64,000 nt of DNA from positions 45,338-109,337 of the forward strand of contig JAMOAB010000169.1 of NCBI GenBank assembly GCA_023621995.1, in the 5' to 3' direction. Made by a program: the position numbers and the translations under genes. Source of the DNA: Bacillota bacterium (GTDB taxonomy: Bacteria; Bacillota; Clostridia; Caldicoprobacterales; Xylanivirgaceae). Below are positions 46,769 to 55,288 of this stretch, piece by piece; within the stretch, counting starts at the first letter, position 1; every line of letters begins with the position of its first letter. The notes under the pieces were generated by a model, which saw only the letters and a list, made by a program, of their open reading frames with translations, did no database searches and was not told the origin of the DNA.

Positions 46769-47836
46769 TTAAAAGCTCTCGCTTATTTGAATTAATCGCT
46801 CTAGTTCCTTACGATCTATGCAATTTTCAAAGGCTACTTCCCTCTCTATCTTTCCTTCAAGGTATAACTTAGCTAATGCTTGGTCCATTGTGTGCATCCC
46901 CATATTGGTACATGTCTGAATTATGGTATAAAGCTGATATTCCCTCCCTTCCCTTATAATATTCCTAATAGCAGGAGTACTAAGCATAAGCTCGGTAGAA
47001 AGGACCCTACCATATCCCCGTCTACAAGGTATCAACCTTTGGGAAATGATTGCTTGTATGGTATTTGCAAGTTGTTGTCTTATTTGTTCTCTTTTATCTA
47101 TATCATACATGTCTATAATTCTGCTTATAGTAAGGGCAGCTGTGGGAGTATGTACAGTGGATAAAACTAAATGTCCTGTCTCAGCAGCTGTAAGAGCTGC
47201 AGAAATACTATCAATATCTCGCATCTCACCTATGAGTATCACATCTGGATCATGACGCAGTATATGGCCAAGTGCACTAGAAAAGGAATGGGTATCCGAA
47301 CCCACTTCCCTTTGTCTGACTATTGAACGATGGTTTCTATGTATAAATTCTATTGGATCTTCTATCGTAATAATATTGACATTTCTAGTTTGGTTTATAA
47401 AGTCTAGCATGGCTGCCAATGTAGTCGATTTCCCACTGCCAGTCGGGCCAACAACTAGAACTAGACCACTCCGTAGAAGACACAGCTTCTCTACCTCCCT
47501 CGGTAATCCTAACTCCCTAAGATCTGGTATATCAAGTGGAATAGAGCGAAACACTACAGATAGATTATTCCTTTCATACATGGCATTACCTCTGAATCTA
47601 GCAAGGGAAGAGATGGAATATGAAAAGTCTAACTCTCTCTTGTGCTCCAACATCTCTATTTGTAATTTGTTAAGTATGGAATAGAGCATTCCCTCTATAT
47701 CCTGGATAGTCAACATAGGCAGATCTAGTGGCCTAAGTTCACCATAGACCCTAATATGGGGAGGTGCCCCTGCAACAAGATGAAGATCCGAGGCATTATG
47801 TGATATTGCAATATTGAGTAGATCATCTAAAGACAT
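46769..47836 (-). CDS. pilT: PilT-type pilus retraction ATPase
   Basis: A 355-residue hexameric ATPase. Walker A GPTGSGKST is at residues 130-138; the Asp box ITIEDPIEF, Walker B ILIGEMRDIDS and His box TGHLVLSTVHT follow. The PilT-specific C-terminal AIRNIIREG motif (retraction) is present, which separates it from the extension motor PilB. Members depolymerise type IV pili for twitching or DNA uptake. No pilB or pilC gene is in the window. Confidence 0.94.
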   Translation of the reverse strand: MSLDDLLNIAISHNASDLHLVAGAPPHIRVYGELRPLDLPMLTIQDIEGMLYSILNKLQIEMLEHKRELDFSYSISSLARFRGNAMYERNNLSVVFRSIPLDIPDLRELGLPREVEKLCLLRSGLVLVVGPTGSGKSTTLAAMLDFINQTRNVNIITIEDPIEFIHRNHRSIVRQREVGSDTHSFSSALGHILRHDPDVILIGEMRDIDSISAALTAAETGHLVLSTVHTPTAALTISRIIDMYDIDKREQIRQQLANTIQAIISQRLIPCRRGYGRVLSTELMLSTPAIRNIIREGREYQLYTIIQTCTNMGMHTMDQALAKLYLEGKIEREVAFENCIDRKELERLIQISESF

Positions 47837-47982
47837 ATTGTCCCCCTATCTATGTCCTTATCTATCGGCTTAATACTTACAAAACTTCTACATTGGATAC
47901 TATTAGCTATTTATAAGAAATGTGGTTACTTGCCCAAGCATGTTATATTTATTATAAGTTAATTTTTCGAATATTTCAATTA

Positions 47983-49065
47983 CTAATCTATTTGCAATGT
48001 AACTTCAAAGACCGTCTTATCAGCTTGTGTATGTGCTCTAATCTGTCCGTCATGGAGTTCCACTATATTCTTTGCTATGGCAAGGCCTAAGCCCGTCCCC
48101 CCTGTCTCACTAGATCTTGACTGTTCCATCCTATAAAACTTGTCAAATATATAAGGTAACTCAGACTCTGGTATGGGATTTCCATAGTTGGCTATACCTA
48201 CGACACAACTATTTTTAATTCGCTCCATAGATATATCCACATATCGCCCCTGTCTTCCATAGCGTATGGCATTAGATATGAGGTTTTCAAATACCCTCAC
48301 TAACATATGTGCATCTGCATCTAATACCACCTTATAATCAGGTAAGAATAGTCTATACTCCATGTTGGACTGATCTAACATTGGCACAAATTCTTCTGCT
48401 AATTGTTCTAAAAGCTGACCTAAATCTATAGTTTCCCTATTTAGTTCTATCTTGCCATAATTTAATGTAGTGAGTTCGAATAGATCATCTATCATCTTCT
48501 TCAGACTTTTAGATTTTTGATATGCGATATCAGCATAATATCTCATTCTTATCTCATCATCATATCTATCATTAGTTATCAGTTCAAGATAACCCATTAT
48601 AGATGTGAGGGGAGTTCTAAGATCATGAGATACACTAGTTATGAGTTCATTTTTAGTACGCTCAGCATTTCGTTCATCCTCAATTGACCTTTTAAGCTTG
48701 GCTGCCATATGATTTATATTCTCAGCAAGAAAACCTAGTTCATCATTAGATCTTATAGGTATGGTTATTTCAAGATTGCCTTCTGCTATCTGGCCCAGTG
48801 CTTCTGTAATCTCTGCTATATATCTTGTACTCTTGCGAGTCAATAAAAAAAAGTAAAAAAATAAAAGAAAAATACCCGCGATTATCACGGTGGGAACAAC
48901 GCCTATTGTATCGGATAAAACTTCCAATAGAGATCCTATAATAGTATAATATAGTGCACTGGCAATTATAAGTAAAATTCCAACAGTTAAACCAGCTAGT
49001 ACTATACTCAAAAAAAACATAAATACCGTCTTCCACCTAATGCTTCGAAATGGTCTATTCTTCAA
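47983..49065 (-). CDS. Sensor histidine kinase
   Basis: A 360-residue kinase. Two TM helices (about 12-40 and 55-76) enclose a very short outer loop, so sensing is likely within the membrane. HAMP spans about 77-130. The phosphorylated His147 is in SVSHDLRTPLTS, and the ATPase domain has the N box NAIRYG and DKFYRMEQSRSSETGGTGLGLAI. Layout resembles VanS/intramembrane-sensing kinases. It overlaps the response-regulator gene by 11 bases; the regulator is upstream. Confidence 0.93.
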   Translation of the reverse strand: MKNRPFRSIRWKTVFMFFLSIVLAGLTVGILLIIASALYYTIIGSLLEVLSDTIGVVPTVIIAGIFLLFFYFFLLTRKSTRYIAEITEALGQIAEGNLEITIPIRSNDELGFLAENINHMAAKLKRSIEDERNAERTKNELITSVSHDLRTPLTSIMGYLELITNDRYDDEIRMRYYADIAYQKSKSLKKMIDDLFELTTLNYGKIELNRETIDLGQLLEQLAEEFVPMLDQSNMEYRLFLPDYKVVLDADAHMLVRVFENLISNAIRYGRQGRYVDISMERIKNSCVVGIANYGNPIPESELPYIFDKFYRMEQSRSSETGGTGLGLAIAKNIVELHDGQIRAHTQADKTVFEVTLQID

Positions 49066-49750
49066 ATTTATAACCTACCCCCCACACAGTCTTAATATAT
49101 TGAGGATTTTGAGGATCATCTTCTATCTTTTCCCTAAGTCTCCTTATATGCACCATGACAGTATTATTTGATTGAAAATAACGTTCCTTCCATACCCTTT
49201 CAAATATTTCTTCACTGCTAAATACCCTACCTGGACTAGAGGCGAGGAGATAGAGTATACCAAATTCGGTAGGGGTGAGTGGGATCTCTTCATGGTCTTT
49301 AATTACAGTATGGGTATTCTTATTTATTGTAATACCACCTACTACTATTTCATCATTTGCAGTATTAACATGGGGATTTAAGTATAGATAGCGTCTCAAT
49401 TGGGACTTTACCCTAGCTAGAAGCTCTAGTGGATTAAAAGGTTTTGTAATATAGTCATCTGCACCGGTGGTTAAACCTAATATTTTATCCATATCTTGGG
49501 ATTTGGCACTGAGCATTATTATAGGTATATTCATATCTTTTCGTATCTGACGACATACCTCTAGACCATCTATTCCTGGCATCATAATATCTAGTAAAAC
49601 CAAATGTATAGTGGTATCATCTAATATGCAAAGGGCATCCCTTCCGTTATTTGCTTTATAGACCCCATATCCATCATTTTTTAGATATATCTCTATAAGA
49701 TCGACTATCTCCTTCTCATCGTCAACTATCAAAATATTCTGTCTACCCAT
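49055..49750 (-). CDS. OmpR/PhoB-family response regulator
   Basis: A 231-residue DNA-binding regulator. The receiver domain has the acidic pair DD at 10-11, phosphoacceptor Asp54 in LLDIMMPG and the lysine in DYITKPFNP. The winged-helix domain is at about 130-230 (LTPTEFGILYLLASSPG, NTVMVHIRRLREKI, VWGVGYKF). It is activated by the kinase encoded in the overlapping downstream gene. Targets are unknown. Confidence 0.95.
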   Translation of the reverse strand: MGRQNILIVDDEKEIVDLIEIYLKNDGYGVYKANNGRDALCILDDTTIHLVLLDIMMPGIDGLEVCRQIRKDMNIPIIMLSAKSQDMDKILGLTTGADDYITKPFNPLELLARVKSQLRRYLYLNPHVNTANDEIVVGGITINKNTHTVIKDHEEIPLTPTEFGILYLLASSPGRVFSSEEIFERVWKERYFQSNNTVMVHIRRLREKIEDDPQNPQYIKTVWGVGYKFEE

Positions 49751-49889
49751 GATTATACTCCTTTTCCCTATGCTTTTATAAAAAAACTCTTAATGCTATA
49801 TTACAATTTTATAAAGTTATACTTGACCTAAGCTTACACTTATATATTAAAATGAATAAATATCTTTCCTTTGTCCATTAAATATACTT

Positions 49890-50828
49890 TTATGATATAA
49901 GACTGGTAACTCCCTTAGCGAGCAATACAAGTAATGGAATAGTAATCATACTAAGTAAAGTCGTTGCCATTACCAGCCTAGATGCAAGGGTGAAATCCCT
50001 ATCAAAATTACGGGCCATGACCACAGATGATGCCGCTGTAGGCATGGCAAACTCGAGGAGCAATACATACTTGACAAGCTCATCTATAGGAAGCTTAACT
50101 AACAATAATCCTATTATGATAGGCATCAATAGAAGCTTGGATATAATAACCTTAAGTAAGCTCTTTATACCGCCGAAGCTAAAATCAAAGCTAGAAAAAC
50201 CTGAACCTACCATCATCAGAGCCAATGGCATCGTAGCACTACCTATACTAGACAGTGCACTATCTAAAAAGGTGGGCAATGTTATATTAGCAAATAATAT
50301 TATAAACCCTATAGCTATGGCTATTAGATTGGGATTGAGCATGTTTTGTAAGCTATTGCCACTTCCCCCATCTGACATTATTCGTACACCTGCTGACCAA
50401 AAAAATATATCCTGTACCGCTGAATATATGGACGCATATAATAGTCCTATCTTTCCAAAGAGGGCATAACACATGGGAAAACCTAAAAAACTAGCATTGC
50501 CAAATATGGTAGCAAACTTGTATACCCTAACCTCACCGTCGTCTAAATGTTCCCCTTTAACTGTAAGTTTACTAAAAAACCAGGCAAATCCCAGTACAAT
50601 CAAGGTAAGAATTGCCATTATAAGTATATTTGTAGCTATTTGTGGATCTAACTCTATAGACATTGTAGAGATTATAAGGGCAGGAGTGGTTATATTTACT
50701 ATAAGGGAAGATATTACCTTATCTCCATGTTCATCTAATATTCTAAACCGTTTTGCCACCATACCAACAATTATTATAAACATCATCACTAAAAGTTGTA
50801 TGATCACTTGAGTAAAATCAACCTGCAT
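49890..50828 (-). CDS. AEC family (auxin efflux carrier-like) transporter
   Basis: A 312-residue membrane protein with about ten TM helices in two similar halves. Conserved AEC segments are FGNASFLGFPMCYALFG and the second-half VILEFAMPTAASSVVMA-like region (LEFAMPTAASS). Bacterial members export or import small organic acids such as malate. The start at 50828 was chosen for its GGAG site; ten codons upstream lack one. It is separated from the nagB-like gene by a terminator but lies next to the catabolic island. Confidence 0.9.
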   Translation of the reverse strand: MQVDFTQVIIQLLVMMFIIIVGMVAKRFRILDEHGDKVISSLIVNITTPALIISTMSIELDPQIATNILIMAILTLIVLGFAWFFSKLTVKGEHLDDGEVRVYKFATIFGNASFLGFPMCYALFGKIGLLYASIYSAVQDIFFWSAGVRIMSDGGSGNSLQNMLNPNLIAIAIGFIILFANITLPTFLDSALSSIGSATMPLALMMVGSGFSSFDFSFGGIKSLLKVIISKLLLMPIIIGLLLVKLPIDELVKYVLLLEFAMPTAASSVVMARNFDRDFTLASRLVMATTLLSMITIPLLVLLAKGVTSLIS

Positions 50829-50966
50829 AAGAGCTCTCCTTTGTATGTATTTTTCCATTAAAAGTCACAATATAGTATACCATAAAACAAGGGTTATTTC
50901 ACTGTAATCGAAACATTCCAATTATGGATCAAACTATATAGATATGTGTTCAAAATATGGATAGAA

Positions 50967-50998
50967 TTTAAAAAGGGGTAGGTTGACCTACCCCTTTA
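50967..50998 (-). terminator. Terminator of the Gfo/Idh - PreA-like - dehydrogenase - NagB-like operon
   Basis: AAAGGGGTAGGT (50972-50983) pairs with ACCTACCCCTTT (50986-50997), followed on the minus strand by TTAAATTC. Confidence 0.8.
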
Positions 50999-51008
50999 AA
51001 CTTCTATA

Positions 51009-51779
51009 TTAAAGTATATGCTTTGCACTATCTGGATCTGTATATAATATTGCATTATCATGCTTTCTGAGTATAGATGCAGGACAGTCCTCAGTTATAG
51101 GACCTTCCACTGTGTTTTTGACTGCCTCAGCTTTAGTAGGAGCAGGCACTATACAATAAGCATATTCTGCCGCAACTAGAGCAGGTATGGTGAGGGTAAT
51201 AGCATGAGTAGGCACTTCATCAATGTTAGCAAAGCATCCATCGTTCACCTGCTGGGTTCTACACTTCATATCCAAGTCTACTACTTTTACCCACTTTTCA
51301 TCGTCAAAGAATGCAACATGGGGGTCATTAAATGCTATATGACCATTTTCACCTATCCCCATACAAACTATATCGATGGGATTCTGTTTTAAAAGCTGGG
51401 TATATCGCTCACATTCAGCATCTACATCTTTTGCTCCACCATTTATATAGTGTACTGATTTGAATGGCACCTTGCTGAATATACGCTCCTTTAAGAAGTT
51501 ACCAAATCTTTGAGGAGCATCATCGCTAAGCCCTATATACTCGTCCATATGGAATGCATTTATCTTTGTCCAATCTATGTCTTTATCAGCAAGTAATGAT
51601 GCAATAAACTCGTTCTGCGATGGAGCTGCAGCAAATAGCATGTTTATCTCATCTTTTTCTGCTAAAAGCTCTTTTATCTTATTTGTAACATCTGCTGCTG
51701 CTCCCTTTCCCATCTCATCTCTAGAACTATACACCTTGACCTTAAGCTTATCAACTGTCATCTCTTTAATTATACTCAA
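51009..51779 (-). CDS. NagB-like glucosamine-6-phosphate deaminase family protein
   Basis: A 256-residue protein of the NagB/RpiA/6-phosphogluconolactonase fold. It has FAAAPSQNEFI, FHMDEYIGL and GIGENGHIAFNDP, which are the phosphosugar-binding, general-base and active-site loops of NagB. NagB converts glucosamine-6-phosphate to fructose-6-phosphate and ammonia. Asn stands where Escherichia coli NagB has Asp141, a variant known in Gram-positive members. It is the last gene of a four-gene operon with dehydrogenases, so its substrate could be a different amino or keto sugar phosphate. Confidence 0.82.
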   Translation of the reverse strand: MSIIKEMTVDKLKVKVYSSRDEMGKGAAADVTNKIKELLAEKDEINMLFAAAPSQNEFIASLLADKDIDWTKINAFHMDEYIGLSDDAPQRFGNFLKERIFSKVPFKSVHYINGGAKDVDAECERYTQLLKQNPIDIVCMGIGENGHIAFNDPHVAFFDDEKWVKVVDLDMKCRTQQVNDGCFANIDEVPTHAITLTIPALVAAEYAYCIVPAPTKAEAVKNTVEGPITEDCPASILRKHDNAILYTDPDSAKHIL

Positions 51780-51814
51780 TGTAAAATACCCCCTTAGATA
51801 TTTTTATATTTAAT

Positions 51815-52765
51815 TTATTTTTTTTCTAACTCTAGCATCTCAATTAAATTCTGAGTGGACTGCATAACCATCCTCTCAGTGGCTTCTTTTGTATACGCTC
51901 CTATATGGGGCGTCAATACAAAGTTAGGAAGATCAAGAAGTTTATGACCACCTTTTGGAGGTTCCTCAGAAAATACATCCTGGGCTGCTCCTGCAATTAC
52001 TCCATCTATCAAGGCATCATATAAGGCGTCCTCGTCCACCAGCCCACCACGTGACGTATTTATGAGATAGGCAGAAGTTTTCATGATGGATAAGGTGTCC
52101 TTGTTTATCATATGTTCTGTCTCCTCAGTTAATGGTAAATGAAGGGTTATAAAGTCAGCATTTTTTAATAGATCTTCAAGTTCCACCATGGATATTTCAT
52201 ATCTATCGGTAAATTCTTGGTTATCAAAGTAAGGATCATATCCTAATATATTCATGCCGATTCCCTTTGCCATTCGGGCAACTTCCCTACCTATTGCACC
52301 TAGCCCTACTATTCCTAGTGTCTTTCCATAGAGCTCATTACCTGCATTTTTACCTCTATCCCATCCACCATTCTTCACACTAGTGGCAGTAGGTACTATA
52401 CTCCTTGAAGCTACAAACATAAGACCTATTGCAAGCTCAGCTACAGACATTGCATTGGTTGCAACTGCACGATCTACTTTTATGCCTAATTCCTTTGCAG
52501 CATCTAAGTCTATATTATCAAGACCAGCACCATATTTTGAGATAGCTTTGAGGTTCTTTGCACTCTTTAATACCTTTTCACTCATGGGATCTATCCCTAC
52601 TATTATGCCATCTATATCACTACACTGATCAATCATCTCTTCTTCTGTAAGAGTACGACCAGTTGTGTTCATAACTATTTCTAGCTCTTCATAGTCTTTC
52701 AATAGTTCATCTGCTTTATGTCTCGCCTTTGAAAAAGAACGAGGAGTTATCAGTATCTTCTTCAT
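51815..52765 (-). CDS. D-2-hydroxyacid dehydrogenase (SerA-like)
   Basis: A 316-residue NAD-dependent enzyme. The cofactor motif GIVGLGAIGR is at residues 151-160; the catalytic triad is Arg239 (NTSRGG), Glu near 268 (DVFSEEP) and His287 (TPHIGA). It lacks the ACT domain of full SerA, so a catabolic 2-hydroxyacid or 2-ketoacid is as likely as phosphoglycerate. It lies between the PreA-like and NagB-like genes with short gaps of 23 and 35 bases. Confidence 0.92.
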   Translation of the reverse strand: MKKILITPRSFSKARHKADELLKDYEELEIVMNTTGRTLTEEEMIDQCSDIDGIIVGIDPMSEKVLKSAKNLKAISKYGAGLDNIDLDAAKELGIKVDRAVATNAMSVAELAIGLMFVASRSIVPTATSVKNGGWDRGKNAGNELYGKTLGIVGLGAIGREVARMAKGIGMNILGYDPYFDNQEFTDRYEISMVELEDLLKNADFITLHLPLTEETEHMINKDTLSIMKTSAYLINTSRGGLVDEDALYDALIDGVIAGAAQDVFSEEPPKGGHKLLDLPNFVLTPHIGAYTKEATERMVMQSTQNLIEMLELEKK

Positions 52766-52788
52766 TTTTTTCCTACCTTTCTAAATGC

Positions 52789-53973
52789 TCACTGTTCCAC
52801 ATGCATAGTCAATGCACCTGTAGGACACTGGGCAATACATATTCCACAGCCTAAGCATCTTTCAGGGTAGACTTTTGGTCTTTTATCTACCATCTCAATG
52901 GCATCGCAATGGCCTGGCTTTGCACATTTGCCACAACCAATACATTTTTCCATATCTACTGTAGGCCAGCCTTCTAATGCCTCTAATTCACTGGAAGAAC
53001 GTAGATATTGAAGGGACATGCCTATAAATTCATCATAGCTCTTATAACCCATCTTCTCGAGATATTCTTCCATGCCACGTACCTGTTTCTCTATAACCTC
53101 CCAACCATACCACATGGCTGCAGTACATACAGTTACAAGCCGTGCTCCCCACATCATCATCATTATACAGTCTTCTGCAGTCTCTAAGCCACCACCGCCT
53201 ATTACCGGAATATTTGTCTTCTTTGCTATATTGGCTACGTGTGAGAAACACATTAGCTTTGTTGATGGACCACCTAAACTACCATGGGATACACCATTTA
53301 GAAGATGATATTTGGGGCGACCGTTATTATATATATCCACAAGTGGAAGAGAGGTTTGAGCACCTGCTAAACATACAGCATCAGCTCCGCCCCTTTCAGC
53401 GGCTTTGGCAGTAACTCCAATATCAGCCACATTAGGCGTCAATTTTACAACCACTGGAATATCAACACTCTCTTTTAGTGTCTTTACTATAGCTTCAATT
53501 CGTTCAGGATCCTGCCCTGTAACAGCACCACCTTGTTCTGTATTACTGAGTGCTTCTTCACCTTTTATATTTTTGGTAGACAGCCCTACATTAGGACACA
53601 CCATATTAGCTTCTATAAAATCAGCTCCGGCTTCTTCATGTTTCTTTGCAAGTAATGACCAGCCATCTAAATCCCGTCCATCATTGGTTATATTGGCAAA
53701 CAGAACTAAATTGGTCTTTTTCTTGCCCTCTTCCATGAGCCTTAAACTCTCTTCCATGTCTTTTCGCCTGTCATAGCATATTATGCTGGCATTATTTTTA
53801 TAAGTATGCATCCTGAGCTTACCGTAGAAAGGTTGCCTTATAAAGGCAAGCTTGGTGCTGGCAGCAGCAGCACCATGCTTTTCAGCCTCAATAAGCCATT
53901 TTACCTCACTAGTAAGGGGACTGGATGCTATAACCATTGGATTTTTAAAATTTACCCCACAAAATTCTAACAT
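52789..53973 (-). CDS. Dihydropyrimidine-dehydrogenase-like (PreA) flavoprotein with two [4Fe-4S] motifs
   Basis: A 394-residue protein. Residues about 1-310 form a dihydroorotate/dihydropyrimidine dehydrogenase TIM barrel for FMN, with the active-site cysteine in ANMVCPN and the FMN loops LTPNVAD and IGGGGLETAED. The C-terminus is a ferredoxin domain: CIGCGKCAKPGHC and CLGCGICIAQCPTGAL. PreA reduces uracil or thymine using electrons from PreT, but no PreT is here, so another donor or substrate is likely. The start at 53973 was chosen for GGAGG at 8 bases. Confidence 0.85.
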   Translation of the reverse strand: MLEFCGVNFKNPMVIASSPLTSEVKWLIEAEKHGAAAASTKLAFIRQPFYGKLRMHTYKNNASIICYDRRKDMEESLRLMEEGKKKTNLVLFANITNDGRDLDGWSLLAKKHEEAGADFIEANMVCPNVGLSTKNIKGEEALSNTEQGGAVTGQDPERIEAIVKTLKESVDIPVVVKLTPNVADIGVTAKAAERGGADAVCLAGAQTSLPLVDIYNNGRPKYHLLNGVSHGSLGGPSTKLMCFSHVANIAKKTNIPVIGGGGLETAEDCIMMMMWGARLVTVCTAAMWYGWEVIEKQVRGMEEYLEKMGYKSYDEFIGMSLQYLRSSSELEALEGWPTVDMEKCIGCGKCAKPGHCDAIEMVDKRPKVYPERCLGCGICIAQCPTGALTMHVEQ

Positions 53974-53997
53974 ATACAAATCCTCCCCTTATTTCAT

Positions 53998-55071
53998 CTA
54001 TAGTCTATCGTTTACTATTTTCTTGCCTTCCCTTGCCGATTCGTATGCAAGATTCATTACTCTTAGTGCCTCTAATCCGTCTATTCCTCTAAGTCCTACC
54101 ATAGCATCTTTATCTTCAAGAATACACTCCATAAAATGTCTTATCTCGCTGACATAACCTAAGTTATATTTTTCATCTACAGCAGGTCTAGACCAACCAG
54201 TGGTGATCTCAGCCTTTTCTACGCTATAGCTCACACCAGGTATGGAAAAGCACTTCACAGGTGAAGACATGGTAAGGTCTACCTGAATTCTTCCCTCTGT
54301 ACCATAGAAATCTATTATATCTTCCATGCCGCCAACTGTCACATAATTTGCCTCTACGAGGGCAGCTGTCCCATCTTCAAACTTAAGTATACATGCCGCC
54401 CAATCCTCACCTTCCATCGTCTTGTGTATCATGTTTGATTCGCCGCCACCTGAAGTCATTGCGACAAGTTCTGTCCATCTATTTTCCTTTAATGCAAGTA
54501 CATAGGCTAAAGGATGGGTTCCTAAGTGAATAAAGCTTCCACCGCCACAGTACTCTATGGTCTGTGCAAATGGAGAGTGGGAACCACTATGACACTCCCT
54601 AGCTCTTATGTACATTACATCGCCAATTGATCCCTCATCAATGAGTTCCTTGGCTCTCATAAGGGCAGGTGCAAAGATCCAATCCTCTGCATAGTAGACA
54701 CGTTTACCTGCTTTTTTTGCCTCTTCTAAAATATGTTCACCATATTCTAACTTTGTTGCCAGTGGTTTTTCGATTATAACATGATGGCCTGCCTGTAGTG
54801 CCGCTACAGCAACCTCATGGTGTAAGAAGTTAGGAAGACAGATATCTACTACATCACAATCTACTTCTTTGACTGCCTCTTTGTAGTCTGTATATGCAGC
54901 ATAATCTTCTAATCCATATGCATTTGCCAAAGCCTCTATTTTAGACTGGTCTTTATCACATATTGCAACTACTTCAGCAATATCTCGACATCTATCATAT
55001 CCAGTCATATGAAGATCACCTGCAAATGCCGCACCTATAAGTAAAACCTTTACTTTTCTGTTGTTTTTCAT
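53998..55071 (-). CDS. Gfo/Idh/MocA family oxidoreductase (second copy)
   Basis: A 357-residue sugar dehydrogenase relative. The Rossmann turn LLIGAAFAGDLHM (residues 10-22) replaces the usual GxGxxG with GAAFAG, and EKP is at 101-103. The C-terminal domain has HTKTMEGEDWA-like and GTEGRIQVD segments. It is the first gene of a four-gene operon after a strong promoter at 55186-55215. It is only distantly like the copy at 669-1886. The atypical glycine pattern may alter cofactor preference. Confidence 0.88.
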   Translation of the reverse strand: MKNNRKVKVLLIGAAFAGDLHMTGYDRCRDIAEVVAICDKDQSKIEALANAYGLEDYAAYTDYKEAVKEVDCDVVDICLPNFLHHEVAVAALQAGHHVIIEKPLATKLEYGEHILEEAKKAGKRVYYAEDWIFAPALMRAKELIDEGSIGDVMYIRARECHSGSHSPFAQTIEYCGGGSFIHLGTHPLAYVLALKENRWTELVAMTSGGGESNMIHKTMEGEDWAACILKFEDGTAALVEANYVTVGGMEDIIDFYGTEGRIQVDLTMSSPVKCFSIPGVSYSVEKAEITTGWSRPAVDEKYNLGYVSEIRHFMECILEDKDAMVGLRGIDGLEALRVMNLAYESAREGKKIVNDRL

Positions 55072-55185
55072 AATATACCCCCATTCAAATATTTTTTGGA
55101 GAACTTAAATACATAAAGTCAATTCTTTAGTAAATTGTTGAGTAAAGCTTATACATTGCATAAATAACCATTTAGTTACATGTAT

Positions 55186-55215
55186 ATTATATAGTATATT
55201 TCTGCAAAGTGTCAA
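55186..55215 (-). promoter_or_regulatory. Strong promoter of the Gfo/Idh - PreA-like operon
   Basis: TTGACA (55210-55215) and TATAAT (55186-55191), read on minus, with an 18-base spacer. It leaves a leader of about 105 bases. Confidence 0.75.
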
Positions 55216-55288
55216 CTACAATATATATAAGTTTAGCTTCCAATATGACACGGCCAATAGCACAAAGATTAAGTCTTGGCATAAGATA

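Noticed and set aside
51009..51779. Asn in place of catalytic Asp141 in the NagB-like protein as a sign of inactivity
   Set aside because: Gram-positive NagB proteins with Asn at this place are known, so it is not evidence of a dead enzyme.
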